From positions 1 to 51,783 of the forward strand of contig NZ_DGLI01000012.1 of assembly GCF_002387895.1 (NCBI RefSeq): a stretch of DNA of 51,783 bases, given 5' to 3'. Below the pieces are notes generated by a model. The model did no database searches, was not told the DNA's origin, and saw only the letters and a program-made list of their open reading frames with translations. Shown here piece after piece: positions 8,544-17,707 of this stretch. A program made the position numbers and the translations under genes. Each line of letters starts with the position of its first letter. Positions within the stretch are counted from its first letter, which is position 1. The DNA comes from Clostridium sp. UBA4548. Lineage in GTDB: Bacteria > Bacillota > Clostridia > Clostridiales > Clostridiaceae.

Positions 8544-9170
8544 TTAATCTCTTTGAACTAACATATACATAATAGCGTTCACAATGGCTGCTGCCACATT
8601 ACTTCCACCTTTACGACCTCTTATAGTTATGTTTGGTATATTATATTTTAAAAGTTCTTCCTTACTTTCCTTAGCTCCAACAAAACCAACTGGAGCTCCT
8701 ACTACAAATTTAGGAGTTGCCTTTCCTTCTCTTACTAAATCTAATAACTTGAATATAGCTGTTGGTGCATTTCCAAAAACAAATAACTCTACGCCCTCTT
8801 CCACAGCTTTTTCAACTCCAGCCATAGACCGGGTAATTCCTCTTTCCTTTGCTATTTTTGCAACTTCTTCATGAGCAACATAACACTTTACTTCACACCC
8901 TAGCTTCTTTAGTGCAGCTTTGTTAATGCCAGAAAGAGCCATATTGGTATCTGTATAAATTGTTATTCCACCCTTAAGTAAGGTTTTTGCGCTTTCAATG
9001 GCATCCTCACTTATATAGACTATGTTTTGATAATCAAAATCTCCTGTTGTATGTATAGTTCTTTTAACAATTAAAAGCTCTTCCTCACTGAAATTATGTG
9101 GAGCCATTTCTTTCCCAATGATTTCAAAACTTCCTCTTTCTATGTCCATAGGGTTTTTAATATATTCCAT
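8544..9170 (-). CDS. cbiC: Cobalt-precorrin-8 methylmutase CbiC
   Basis: Moves a methyl group from C11 to C12 to give cobyrinate. The 208-residue form starting at the ATG at 9170 is preferred because AAGGA lies 9 bases before it; TTG and ATG codons 3 and 2 positions upstream are alternatives. Motifs are RTIHTTGDFDY near residue 38, with the catalytic histidine of the family, VFGNAPTAIFKLLDL near residue 130 and PVGFVGAKESKEELL near residue 155. It directly follows cbiA in the operon. Confidence 0.95.
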   Translation of the reverse strand: MEYIKNPMDIERGSFEIIGKEMAPHNFSEEELLIVKRTIHTTGDFDYQNIVYISEDAIESAKTLLKGGITIYTDTNMALSGINKAALKKLGCEVKCYVAHEEVAKIAKERGITRSMAGVEKAVEEGVELFVFGNAPTAIFKLLDLVREGKATPKFVVGAPVGFVGAKESKEELLKYNIPNITIRGRKGGSNVAAAIVNAIMYMLVQRD

Positions 9171-9193
9171 AATCATCAATCCTTATAACTAAA

Positions 9194-10660
9194 TTATTTC
9201 TTTTTCTTATATTCAATAGCCTTATTAATCAGCTGTTGTAAAAAATCTATATTATTAAAAAAATGCACATGTCCATAAGCCCCTAGGGTATTTTTCTTAA
9301 CATAGCCACAATTCCACTGCTTAACTTCATTAGTATAAGTAGTTTTTTCTAGTGTATAGACTTCCTTTTCTTCTACCTTTACTTTAGATTTATGAAATTC
9401 ATGGCAATGAATACTAGTGCCAAGCTTTATTAATGGATTTTCTTTTTCAACCTTTATCTTTGCATATCCAAAGTTTTGCAAAGTTTTTGTCAAATAGGAG
9501 TGACCTTTAAAAAATCCTACAGTGTCATACTTGCTATCTTTATCAAAAGGTATTATTCCTTCTGTTAGATACATAAGTCCTCCACACTCTGCATAACAAG
9601 GTAATCCTTCCTCTAATGCTTTCTTTATTGAGTTAATCATTGACTTATTTTTACTAAGCTCCTCTACAAAAACCTCTGGATATCCCCCTCCAATATATAA
9701 AAAGTCCAAATCTTCTGGAATTTCCTTATCCTTTAGAGGGCTAAAGTAAACTATTTCTCCTGTTTGAGCCAGTAACTCTAAATTTTCCTTATAATAAAAA
9801 CTAAAGGCTTTATCCCTTGCCACACCAATCTTAAGGTTATGGTTATCCATAGTAAACTTGTCTTTATTATCATTAACCTTGCATTCTAATGAACTTCCAT
9901 GGTTAAAGAAATTACTTGAGGAGTTTATAAAACTCTGTTCACTGTTTTGCTCTGTGCCTCTTGTGCCTTCATTGGATTCTTTAGAAAAGTCTTTTATAAG
10001 AGCTTCCATATCTACATTTTCCCTAATATATTCACTACAAAGCTCTATCTTCTTCTCTAAATCCTCAATTTCAGAAGCTTGTACTAATCCTAAATGTCTT
10101 GACTCAAGTGCTAAAGCTTCATCCTTTGGAATATATCCATAAACCTTTAAGGAAGTAGCTTTTTCTATAATAGTTTTCAAAAGCTTATAATAAGCCCCTG
10201 AAATATTATTTAGTATTACCCCTTTAATCTGAGAATCTTTCACATGTTCATCACAGTAATTTATCATTCCTTGAAGCTCAGCAGCTAAAGTTGCACTTTG
10301 TGCTTTGGGGCTTAGAACTAAAATCACTGGTAAGTTCAAGACCTTTGCTACATGAGCTGTAGAGTACTGAGAGTCAATTCCCTTACCATCATAAAGTCCC
10401 ATTACTCCTTCAACTACCCCTAAGGTGCATTGTCCTCTGGAGTAGGCTTCTAAAACCCCCTGTTTTCCCATTAGAAACAAATCCAAATTTCGTGAAGGTT
10501 TTTTAGTTATAACCCCATGAAAAGCCGGGTCAATATAGTCTGGACCAACCTTATAGCCTTGTACCTCATAGCCCATTTTTATAAGGGCTCTCATTAATCC
10601 AACAGCTATGGTGGTTTTTCCACCACCACTGCTGTTAGAAGCAACAATAATACTTCTCAT
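9194..10660 (-). CDS. cbiA: Cobyrinate a,c-diamide synthase CbiA
   Basis: An ATP- and glutamine-dependent enzyme that amidates the a and c side chains of cobyrinate. The ATG at 10660 gives the family N-terminus MRSIIVASNSSGGGKTT and has TAAGGA about 7 bases upstream. The frame stays open 16 codons further back, into the end of hemB. The P-loop ASNSSGGGKTT lies at residues 7-17, and the C-terminal class I glutaminase domain has CYAECGGLMYL with the nucleophile cysteine and a late HVHFF histidine. A serine- and asparagine-rich linker (about residues 230-270) makes it 488 residues, somewhat longer than usual. Confidence 0.95.
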   Translation of the reverse strand: MRSIIVASNSSGGGKTTIAVGLMRALIKMGYEVQGYKVGPDYIDPAFHGVITKKPSRNLDLFLMGKQGVLEAYSRGQCTLGVVEGVMGLYDGKGIDSQYSTAHVAKVLNLPVILVLSPKAQSATLAAELQGMINYCDEHVKDSQIKGVILNNISGAYYKLLKTIIEKATSLKVYGYIPKDEALALESRHLGLVQASEIEDLEKKIELCSEYIRENVDMEALIKDFSKESNEGTRGTEQNSEQSFINSSSNFFNHGSSLECKVNDNKDKFTMDNHNLKIGVARDKAFSFYYKENLELLAQTGEIVYFSPLKDKEIPEDLDFLYIGGGYPEVFVEELSKNKSMINSIKKALEEGLPCYAECGGLMYLTEGIIPFDKDSKYDTVGFFKGHSYLTKTLQNFGYAKIKVEKENPLIKLGTSIHCHEFHKSKVKVEEKEVYTLEKTTYTNEVKQWNCGYVKKNTLGAYGHVHFFNNIDFLQQLINKAIEYKKKK

Positions 10661-10670
10661 ATTGCATTCC

Positions 10671-11639
10671 TTACATTTCATTAAGCCATTTACATGCATC
10701 AATGGCACAATAAGTTATTATAATGTCTGCCCCTGCTCTCTTAATTGAGGTAAGCATTTCAAGAGTTGCATTTCTCTCATCTAAAAGCCCATTTTCTACA
10801 GCGGCTTTAAGCATTGCATATTCTCCACTTACGTTATAAGCTGCAATTGGCATATTGAATCTATCCTTAACTGCTCTTATGATATCTAAGTAGAATATTG
10901 CAGGTTTTACCATAACAATATCTGCACCTTCTTCTATATCTGACTCAACTTCTCTTAAAGCTTCCATATAGTTTGCTGGATCCATTTGATAAGTTTTTCT
11001 ATCACCAAATTGTGGTGCAGAATCCGCTGCTGCTCTAAATGGACCATACATTGCAGAGCTATATTTAGCACTGTAACTCATAATAGGTATACTTTCAAAG
11101 CCATTTTCATCTAATACTTCTCTTATAACACTTACTCTTCCATCCATCATGTCAGAAGGTGCTACCATATCTGCTCCAGCTTTTACATGGGATAGTGCAA
11201 CCTTTGCAATATATTTTAAGCTTTCATCATTGTGAACTTTTCCATCAACTATAATTCCACAATGTCCATGGCTTGTATATTGACACAAACAAACATCAGT
11301 AACTACATACATATCTTTGTCTAGCTCTTTTATCTTTCTAACTGCTCTTTGAACTATACCCATTTCTTCAAAAGCAGAAGTTCCAACTTCATCCTTATGA
11401 TCTGGTAGTCCAAAAACCATTATTCCTTTAACCTTAGCTCTTTTAACTTCCTCTACTAATTCTCCTAATCTATCCACTGACCAATGATATTGTCCTTTAA
11501 GAGAAGATATTTCTTCTTTAATATTTTCTCCTTCCACCACAAAAATTGGTAATATAAAATCATTTGGGTTTAGTATAGTTTCTCTCACTAAACTTCTTAT
11601 TGCTGCATTCTCTCTTAATCTTCTATGTCTTTTGTACAT
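10671..11639 (-). CDS. hemB: Delta-aminolevulinic acid dehydratase HemB
   Basis: Condenses two 5-aminolevulinate molecules to porphobilinogen, feeding the shared tetrapyrrole pathway. The 322-residue sequence has the zinc-type metal site DVCLCQYTSHGHCG near residue 116 and both active-site lysines, in SYSAKYSSAMYGPFR and IVMVKPAIFYLD, the latter giving the Schiff base. The ATG follows GGAGGAAATATT. The stop lies 10 bp before the cbiA start. HemB under the cobalamin riboswitch suggests the pathway front end is made mainly for B12 and siroheme. Confidence 0.97.
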   Translation of the reverse strand: MYKRHRRLRENAAIRSLVRETILNPNDFILPIFVVEGENIKEEISSLKGQYHWSVDRLGELVEEVKRAKVKGIMVFGLPDHKDEVGTSAFEEMGIVQRAVRKIKELDKDMYVVTDVCLCQYTSHGHCGIIVDGKVHNDESLKYIAKVALSHVKAGADMVAPSDMMDGRVSVIREVLDENGFESIPIMSYSAKYSSAMYGPFRAAADSAPQFGDRKTYQMDPANYMEALREVESDIEEGADIVMVKPAIFYLDIIRAVKDRFNMPIAAYNVSGEYAMLKAAVENGLLDERNATLEMLTSIKRAGADIIITYCAIDACKWLNEM

Positions 11640-11848
11640 AATATTTCCTCCTACAATAACTTTTTTTCTAAATAATTTGCTTTATCTGGTTTTCACCTTT
11701 ATTTCAATAATTTAATTTTATATCAGCATAAATTTTGTAACTTTTAGAATAACTGTCACTCTTTAATAGCACTTTAGATTGTTAAAATGCTTTTCAGCCA
11801 AAGATGCAACTCTTCATAAAATTAAACTTGCTTGAAGATTTAATTTTC

Positions 11849-11890
11849 TTTAGAAGTCTATGAACAAACTGAACTTATTCATTATTTAAA
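11849..11890 (-). repeat. Short dispersed repeat, family 2 (copy at the cobA-hemD end)
   Basis: The minus-strand sequence starting TTAAATAATGAATAAGTTCA and ending near ACTTCTAAAG resembles the plus strand at about 20478-20519 (22 of the first 24 bases, then weaker) and at about 29011-29053. The stop codon of cobA-hemD lies inside it. Function is unknown, and similarity between AT-rich sequences of this length could partly be chance. Confidence 0.3.
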
Positions 11891-13335
11891 AGGTGTTTTA
11901 TAACTCCTTCATGACTGCTTTCCTTGCACTGTCCATAGTGTATTCCCTGTTTGTCTAACTCTTTAGAGGTTATAGGTCCAATGGATATAACCTTCTTTTC
12001 TTTTATGGCTTCTATGCCAACTAAAGTTATCATATTTTTTACAGTGCTAGGGCTAGTGAAAATTACGGTATCAACTTCTTTAAACTGACCAAGATTATTA
12101 TTCTCTCCAAGAACAGTTTCATATATGTGACAATCATCAACTTCACAACCTGCTTTAGTTAATGCTTCTACCATGTAAGGTCTTCCATTTTTAGAACGTG
12201 GTAATAACACTTTATCTCCAAGTTTTAAAATTGGTTCCATGACTTCAAACAACTTTTCACTCACATATTCATTAGCTGTTAAGTAAGGTACTATTCCTCT
12301 TATTCTTACTGCCTTATCACTGGAAGGTCCTATGGTTACAAACTTTGCCCTTATAGTTCTTGTGTCTATATTTTTTTCCATTAATGCATCGAAAAATATA
12401 TTTGCAGCATTAACGCTGGTTATAACTATATAATGATAGTCTTCTAACTTATGTAGAAAAGGTTCTATATTAGATTTAGTTTCACTGATTTTAATTGAGT
12501 TTATCTCAGTAACTTCAGCACCTAACTCCTTTAGCTTTTCACTGATTTCCTCACTTTGTTCCTTTGTTCTAGTAATACAAATATTTCTTCCAAAGAGAGC
12601 TTTCCTTTCAAACCAGTTAAGCTTATCATGAAATTTCACTACTTCCCCAATAACAATAATAGCTGGATTTGCTAGGCCCTTAGCTTTAGCTAAAGTTCCT
12701 ATATCCTTTATAGTTCCTGTAGCCTTTTTTTGCTTAGAAGTAGTTCCTCTCATTACTACAGCAGCTGGAGTACTTTCATCCATTCCATTGCTAATTAGCT
12801 CTGTGGTTATTCTTTCTAAGCTTTCAAAGCTCATCATAAATATTAAAGTGCCTTTAAGCTTCGCTATTATAGAAAAATCCAAATTCAGTTTGTCTACACT
12901 CTTTCCAGTAAACACATGAAAACCTTGAGCTATTTTTCTGTGGGTCACAGGAATACCACCATAGTTTAAAACTGAAATTGGTGAGGTTATGCCTGGAACT
13001 ACTTCAAAATCTATATTTTCTTCTAAAAGAGCTAAGGCTTCTTCTCCTCCACGGCCAAAAATGTAAGGATCCCCACCTTTTACCCTGCCTACTGTATGAC
13101 CTTGTTTTGCTAGAGTTATAAGCATTTCATTAATTTCATCTTGAGTTTTATAGTGGCTTCCTGGTTCCTTACCACAATAATAAATAACTGCATCTTTATT
13201 TACATACTTAAGAATACCTTCCCCTGAAAGCCTATCATACATTATGGCTGTACATTTTTTCAGCACTTTTATTGCCTTTAAGGTAATGAGGTCTTCATTA
13301 CCAGGGCCACCTCCAATTAAATATACTTTACCCAT
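11875..13335 (-). CDS. cobA-hemD: Fused uroporphyrinogen-III C-methyltransferase / uroporphyrinogen-III synthase
   Basis: A two-domain protein of 486 residues. The N-terminal half (about 1-240) is an S-adenosylmethionine uroporphyrinogen-III methyltransferase making precorrin-2: VYLIGGGPGNEDLITLKA, GDPYIFGRGGEEA and VVPGITSPISV are all present. The C-terminal half (about 250-486) is HemD, which cyclises hydroxymethylbilane: it starts at GRNICITRTKEQ and contains VITSVNAANIFF and VIFTSPSTVKNM. Fusion passes uroporphyrinogen III straight to methylation, away from heme. Its ATG overlaps the hemC stop by one base (TAATG), suggesting coupling. The last codons and stop overlap a short dispersed repeat. 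Confidence 0.96.
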   Translation of the reverse strand: MGKVYLIGGGPGNEDLITLKAIKVLKKCTAIMYDRLSGEGILKYVNKDAVIYYCGKEPGSHYKTQDEINEMLITLAKQGHTVGRVKGGDPYIFGRGGEEALALLEENIDFEVVPGITSPISVLNYGGIPVTHRKIAQGFHVFTGKSVDKLNLDFSIIAKLKGTLIFMMSFESLERITTELISNGMDESTPAAVVMRGTTSKQKKATGTIKDIGTLAKAKGLANPAIIVIGEVVKFHDKLNWFERKALFGRNICITRTKEQSEEISEKLKELGAEVTEINSIKISETKSNIEPFLHKLEDYHYIVITSVNAANIFFDALMEKNIDTRTIRAKFVTIGPSSDKAVRIRGIVPYLTANEYVSEKLFEVMEPILKLGDKVLLPRSKNGRPYMVEALTKAGCEVDDCHIYETVLGENNNLGQFKEVDTVIFTSPSTVKNMITLVGIEAIKEKKVISIGPITSKELDKQGIHYGQCKESSHEGVIKHLLNNE

Positions 13336-14216
13336 TAGTTCCTCCCACTGGTAAGTATTTTATCAGCAAGTTCCTTACCTAAATTTATATAGTCTTCTTT
13401 ATTCCCACTTACACTATCCTTAATAAGCTTTCCTTCTACCTCATAAATGCCTACTACATTTAGTGTATTCCCGTGAAGAGTTGCATAAGCTCCAATAGTG
13501 CAATTGCAATCTCCCTTAAGTTCTCTCATAAAGCTTCTTTCAGCTTCAACACAAAGCCTTACTATTGGATTATCTAAAGTCTTGAAAGCTTCACTATTTT
13601 TGCAATTCTCATGAATTTCTATTCCAAGAGCTCCTTGACCAATAGCTGGCACCATTTCATTTGGCTCAAAATAATCTGTAATGATGCTTTCCATACCAAG
13701 TCTTTTTAGTCCTGCAGCTGCTAGAATAATTCCATCTAGATTCTCACGTTCTATCTTATCGATCCTAGTTTGTACATTTCCTCTAATTGGAACAATTTCA
13801 ATATCTGGTCTTAGTAGTTGAAGTTGCGATGCTCTTCTTTTACTACTAGTTCCTACTCTTGCTCCTTGTTTTAAATCCTTAAATTTTACACCCTTCATAG
13901 AAACAAAAGCATCTCTCACATCTTCCCTTACAGGCATGGCTGCAATTTCAAAGCCCTCTGGCATTTCATAGGGCACATCCTTCATGCTATGAACTCCTGC
14001 ATCAGCATGACCTTCTAGTATTGCTTTTTCTAGTTCCTTAATAAATAAGCCCTTACCACCTATTTTATCAAGAGTCACATCTAATCTTTGATCTCCCAAA
14101 GTATCTGTTAAGACTTTTTCGCAAGTAATATTATGAAACTTCTTAACAAGCTCTATAACATACTCTGTTTGCACTAAGGCTAACTTACTCTTTCTTGTAG
14201 CTATCTTCAAATTCAA
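13335..14216 (-). CDS. hemC: Porphobilinogen deaminase (hydroxymethylbilane synthase) HemC
   Basis: Polymerises four porphobilinogens into hydroxymethylbilane. The family start LKIATRKSKLALVQTEYV is clear. The best placed start is a TTG at 14216, because GGGGGTGAG lies about 6 bases before it; a GTG at 14225 is an alternative. Conserved parts are TLGDQRLD, HSMKDVPYEMPEGFEI, GTSSKRRASQLQ and IRGNVQTRIDK, and GDCNCTIGAY near residue 240 holds the cysteine that carries the dipyrromethane cofactor. It overlaps the upstream precorrin-2 dehydrogenase gene by about 30 bases and the downstream cobA-hemD gene by one. Confidence 0.96.
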   Translation of the reverse strand: MNLKIATRKSKLALVQTEYVIELVKKFHNITCEKVLTDTLGDQRLDVTLDKIGGKGLFIKELEKAILEGHADAGVHSMKDVPYEMPEGFEIAAMPVREDVRDAFVSMKGVKFKDLKQGARVGTSSKRRASQLQLLRPDIEIVPIRGNVQTRIDKIERENLDGIILAAAGLKRLGMESIITDYFEPNEMVPAIGQGALGIEIHENCKNSEAFKTLDNPIVRLCVEAERSFMRELKGDCNCTIGAYATLHGNTLNVVGIYEVEGKLIKDSVSGNKEDYINLGKELADKILTSGRN

Positions 14217-14844
14217 TACTCTCACCCCCGTAAAATAAATCTAATACCTGCTCACCGTAACTCTTTTGAAAGAAAAATAAAAAGTCTTCGGAAGAAACAA
14301 AATTTAAAACTTCTAACCTTTTAGGAAAGTCCTTCATACTCCTTCTCAGCTCAGTTACAAAGGAAACATAAGCATCATAGGTAGCTACGTACTCCTTTAT
14401 TTTATTAGCTAAAAATTGTGAAGTTTTAGGACTCTTACCTTTAAGCCTTACTCCTATCCTAACTTCCTTACTTGAGGTCATTGCACATAGGGTTGCCATT
14501 GATTCTTCTGGTATTGTTGTATCAATATAAACCTTGCAATTGCTATCACATAATTCTCTAATGTGCTTATTTATCCTGTTGTCACTAGTGCAAATCACAA
14601 CTAAGTGGCAAGTGTTAATAAGATAATCCTCAAAATTCCCTATTGTGATCTTTAACTTTTCAGACTTTAAACTGAAAAGTTCTTCCTTAAAGATTGGTGC
14701 AATACAGTGTACTGTAAACCCCTTTTTTAAAAAGGATTTAGCTTTAACTAAGGCTGATGTTCCACCACCTACTATTAGTACCTTTACCTTCTCAGAATTT
14801 AAACAAAGAAAAGTAAAATCTTCAGAATTATTCTCTTTATTCAT
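14185..14844 (-). CDS. Precorrin-2 dehydrogenase, siroheme-synthase N-domain type
   Basis: Oxidises precorrin-2 to sirohydrochlorin with NAD. The 219-residue protein has the dinucleotide motif VLIVGGGTSALVKAKSFLKKG near residue 22. VVICTSDNRINKHI carries the aspartate at the place of the catalytic residue in Met8p/CysG, and VRLKGKSPKTSQFLANKIKEY matches the conserved KSP region. The C-terminal half, which acts as chelatase in Met8p, is divergent and short. CbiK probably does the chelation. It feeds both cobalamin and siroheme synthesis. It precedes and overlaps hemC. Confidence 0.85.
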   Translation of the reverse strand: MNKENNSEDFTFLCLNSEKVKVLIVGGGTSALVKAKSFLKKGFTVHCIAPIFKEELFSLKSEKLKITIGNFEDYLINTCHLVVICTSDNRINKHIRELCDSNCKVYIDTTIPEESMATLCAMTSSKEVRIGVRLKGKSPKTSQFLANKIKEYVATYDAYVSFVTELRRSMKDFPKRLEVLNFVSSEDFLFFFQKSYGEQVLDLFYGGESIEFEDSYKKE

Positions 14845-14899
14845 AGTACTTCCTCACTGCTAATATTTCTTTCTTGTTACAGATTTTTATGAATTAAAA

Positions 14900-16018
14900 C
14901 TATAGTGATCTTTCAATATCTTTTAATTCCTCAATTAAAATTTCATTAGCTTTTCTATCCTTTATTGCAAGCCTTACATATGAATTATCTAAACCTACGT
15001 AGTTATTACAGTTTCTTATTAGTATTCCTCTTCTTAGCATATTTTCATAAAATTCACTACTGCTAATATATTTTAACTTACAAAGAAAATAGTTTCCGTA
15101 ACTTATGTACACTTTTTCAATAAATTCTATGGTAGAAAGGGCATTGTACATAAAATTTCTTTCGTCTTCTATCCATAGCTTAGATTCTTCTATAAACCCT
15201 TTATCCTTTAGAGCATACTTAACAGCTAACTCTGCAAAACAATTTACTGACCAAGGATTTTGATTGTTTTCAAAATACTCAAGTATATTTTTATTCCTAG
15301 TTATACCGTATCCAAATCTTATTCCTGGCATACCATAAAACTTAGTAATTGCTCTTATAATCACTAAAGAGCTATATTTGTCTATATATTTAATAAGACT
15401 TTTATCATAATCTAATACAAACTCTATGAAGGCTTCATCTATAATAACAAGCTTATGTTGCTCTTCACACTTCCTCAATATAGTTTCGAAGTTTTTAAAA
15501 TTAATAATGCACCCATTGGGATTATTGGGATTACCTATAATCAGTGCCTCAGTATTTTCTATAGCCAAAAGAATTTCCTTGTAATTATACTCCATATTTT
15601 CATTAACATAAGCATAGTTAATTTTCACCCCATGTTTTTTACTAAAATCCTCATACTCCACAAAGGAAGGAACTACAATAGTTATAGATTTTAAACTACT
15701 TATTATTAAATCTAGAACTTCTGAGGCACCATTTCCTACAAGAATATTACTTCTGCTTATATTAGCTAAATAATTCTTTTCATGGTTTCCTTTATTTTCT
15801 TTAGAGAAATATTCTTCACTAGCTTGAAGATATGTAATTATATTATCCTTTAAAGTTCTATATTTTACATCTGGATATAACATAACATTATTTAAAGCTT
15901 CATCTATATGAGATGAAAACGCTTTAGATATAGGCAGCGGATTTATATTTGAACTATAGTCTAACAATTTTGTTCCCTTTAATAAGCCATCACTATATAT
16001 ATCTCCACCATGTTTCAT
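14900..16018 (-). CDS. cobD: L-threonine-O-3-phosphate decarboxylase CobD
   Basis: A PLP enzyme that makes (R)-1-amino-2-propanol O-phosphate, the linker attached by CbiB. At 372 residues it is a class I/II-fold aminotransferase relative with the CobD start MKHGGDIYSDG and LLDYSSNINPL, the substrate-binding NPNNPNG near residue 163, IIDEAFIEF, and ITKFYGMPGIRFGY with the PLP lysine near residue 227. These separate it from histidinol-phosphate aminotransferase. It is the first gene after the riboswitch leader and has an AGGAAGTGAAGC ribosome site. Confidence 0.92.
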   Translation of the reverse strand: MKHGGDIYSDGLLKGTKLLDYSSNINPLPISKAFSSHIDEALNNVMLYPDVKYRTLKDNIITYLQASEEYFSKENKGNHEKNYLANISRSNILVGNGASEVLDLIISSLKSITIVVPSFVEYEDFSKKHGVKINYAYVNENMEYNYKEILLAIENTEALIIGNPNNPNGCIINFKNFETILRKCEEQHKLVIIDEAFIEFVLDYDKSLIKYIDKYSSLVIIRAITKFYGMPGIRFGYGITRNKNILEYFENNQNPWSVNCFAELAVKYALKDKGFIEESKLWIEDERNFMYNALSTIEFIEKVYISYGNYFLCKLKYISSSEFYENMLRRGILIRNCNNYVGLDNSYVRLAIKDRKANEILIEELKDIERSL

Positions 16019-16185
16019 AGCTTCACTTCCTTACCTTACTATATGTGCCAGAATCTCAATTCCCCCTATAACCACAATAAAATAAATTACAATAGTTATA
16101 ATTTATTTATTATGACTTTTTGTCTTGTAAGTCACTGTATACTTCACACCATAAATTACTCCACTAATAGTGTGATGTGAGTTAA

Positions 16186-16217
16186 AAATAAAAAAGGTGA
16201 ACCTGAAAGGTCCACCT
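16186..16217 (-). terminator. Riboswitch-controlled terminator, cobalamin leader 1
   Basis: On the minus strand AGGTGGACCT pairs fully, with one G-U, with AGGTTCACCT around a TTC loop, followed by TTTTTTATTTTT. It lies between the cobalamin aptamer and cobD, the normal position of an expression-platform terminator. Confidence 0.85.
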
Positions 16218-16261
16218 ACTATTACAAATTCTAAAAAGTAATTTTTTATATAACAATAGTT

Positions 16262-16450
16262 CTTTCCCTCCGAAAGATTGTTTATAATTTAGGCAGGTCT
16301 CCTGGCTTATGACTCTATCTACACCTTACCTTCCTCTTACGAGTGGCTATTAAGGTTCGTCCTCATTTACAGTAGCGGGGGCTGCTGTGGAATTTAACCA
16401 CATTCCCTTTTCACTTATTTAAAAGCACCTAAAAATACTGTATTTAGTTT
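16262..16450 (-). promoter_or_regulatory. Cobalamin riboswitch 1 (leader of the cobD-cbiK operon)
   Basis: The minus strand carries the B12-box core AGCCAGGAGACCTGCC (16292-16307) and upstream CCCCGCTACTG (about 16371-16381), the hallmarks of the cobalamin riboswitch. After the B12 box, CTTT-CGGAGGG-AAAG forms a small hairpin whose loop could pair with the CCCCCG of the L5 region, with one mismatch, as in the known L5-L13 kissing loop. This pairing is my inference. Cobalamin binding should favour the terminator at 16186-16217 and shut off the operon. Confidence 0.95.
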
Positions 16451-16458
16451 TCAAGGTA

Positions 16459-16487
16459 ATTATAGCCCTAAAGCAAAATTTAGTCAA
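16459..16487 (-). promoter_or_regulatory. Sigma-A-type promoter of the cobD-cbiK operon
   Basis: On the minus strand TTGACT (16482-16487), a 17-base spacer, then TATAAT (16459-16464), placed directly before the riboswitch. The promoter of riboswitch 2 has the same hexamers and spacing. Confidence 0.85.
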
Positions 16488-16624
16488 CAATTTTAGTTTT
16501 GGAATTTATAGGTTAATACTTATATGACCTAAGTGCTTTCATACTTCACCCTTATAATTTGTAGGTGTGAAAAAACTTATATATGCTAAAAGTATTTCTT
16601 CTCAGGCCTTATTGTAGATTTATA

Positions 16625-17548
16625 TCAATCATTTATTAATTGACTTGGATTAGCTCCTATTAAAATATCTGTATGTTTATGATTCTTCACTACTTCTATA
16701 AGACTTTCCATGGAATCACTTATAAATTTATTCTTATGATATACTATGTTAAAATGTCTGTTCCATGCCCGCTGAGAATTTTGGATAACATGAATTTCTC
16801 CATTTTTTATTTCATCCTCAACTAAGCGAATTGATATAACCGCTAAACATTGATTTTCTATTACTGCATGCTTAATGGCTCCTGGGCAATTGCTTTCCCA
16901 TATGGTTTTTACTGTTAACCCATGCTCTGCCATATAATTTTCAAATAGCTCTCTAGTTCCACTTCCCTGTTCCCTCATTACAAAGTTCACATTAAGAAGT
17001 TCTTTCAATGTGACTTTAACCTTTTTAGCAAAAGGGTGCTTAGTACTGCAAACAAGAACTAGATAATCATCTACTGCAGGAATGCATACAAGTTCAGAAC
17101 TTTTTATATTTCCTTCTACAATACCAATATCAAGTTCAGATTTTAGTAGTTTATCTTCTATTATCTGAGTGTTATTTACATAGGCATAGGTTTCAACTTC
17201 AGGGTTACTAGCTTTAAAGTCGTTAATAACATCAGTAAGAATACAATTTCCCACTGTAATTGTTGCTCCAAGCCTAATTTTCTCTTTATGCTTTGCCTCA
17301 AACATCCTTTCCTCTAAATCATCAAATTGGTTTATGACCTGCCTAGCATAAGAAAGCAGTTTCTTACCTTGTTCTGTTATATAAAGTTTCTTAGAAAGGC
17401 GTTCAAATAAAAGGACTCCATAATGTTCTTCCAACTCCCTTACTGCTTGACTTACTGTAGGCTGAGAAATGAAAAACTTTGATGCAGCTATACTCATTTT
17501 CCCACTTTCTGCTACTTCAACAAATATTCTTAGATGCCTTATTGTCAT
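16625..17548 (-). CDS. LysR-family transcriptional regulator
   Basis: A 307-residue regulator with the N-terminal winged helix-turn-helix (MTIRHLRIFVEVAESG, then ISQPTVSQAVRELE near residue 28) and a periplasmic-binding-protein-like effector domain from about residue 85 to the end. I prefer the ATG at 17548 on N-terminal family fit; a GTG at 17560, very close to AAGGA, is possible. It is divergent from the flavoprotein and sulfite-reductase-like pair and is separated from them by a region with a T-N11-A palindrome, so it probably regulates them. Its co-inducer is not evident; the relatives that control sulfur metabolism suggest a sulfur or sulfide precursor signal. No clear terminator follows it. 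Confidence 0.88.
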   Translation of the reverse strand: MTIRHLRIFVEVAESGKMSIAASKFFISQPTVSQAVRELEEHYGVLLFERLSKKLYITEQGKKLLSYARQVINQFDDLEERMFEAKHKEKIRLGATITVGNCILTDVINDFKASNPEVETYAYVNNTQIIEDKLLKSELDIGIVEGNIKSSELVCIPAVDDYLVLVCSTKHPFAKKVKVTLKELLNVNFVMREQGSGTRELFENYMAEHGLTVKTIWESNCPGAIKHAVIENQCLAVISIRLVEDEIKNGEIHVIQNSQRAWNRHFNIVYHKNKFISDSMESLIEVVKNHKHTDILIGANPSQLIND

Positions 17549-17599
17549 ATTTTCTTTCACATCCTTTTTATAAAAATCTAAACTTTATAGAAATTATTG

Positions 17600-17614
17600 A
17601 TAGGTTTTACCTAT
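17600..17614. promoter_or_regulatory. Candidate LysR operator
   Basis: ATAGGTTTTACCTAT is a perfect inverted repeat (ATAGG/CCTAT, 5-base centre) and contains T-N11-A, the LysR-box pattern. It lies in the divergent gap, 52 bp from the regulator start and 94 bp before the flavoprotein start. Confidence 0.55.
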
Positions 17615-17707
17615 GACTTTCATAAGATATTATCACTTTCTTATTAATTAAACAAGTGTTATGCTAATATTATGACAATGTTAAAAAAGTACAAAGGGTG
17701 TGAAATC

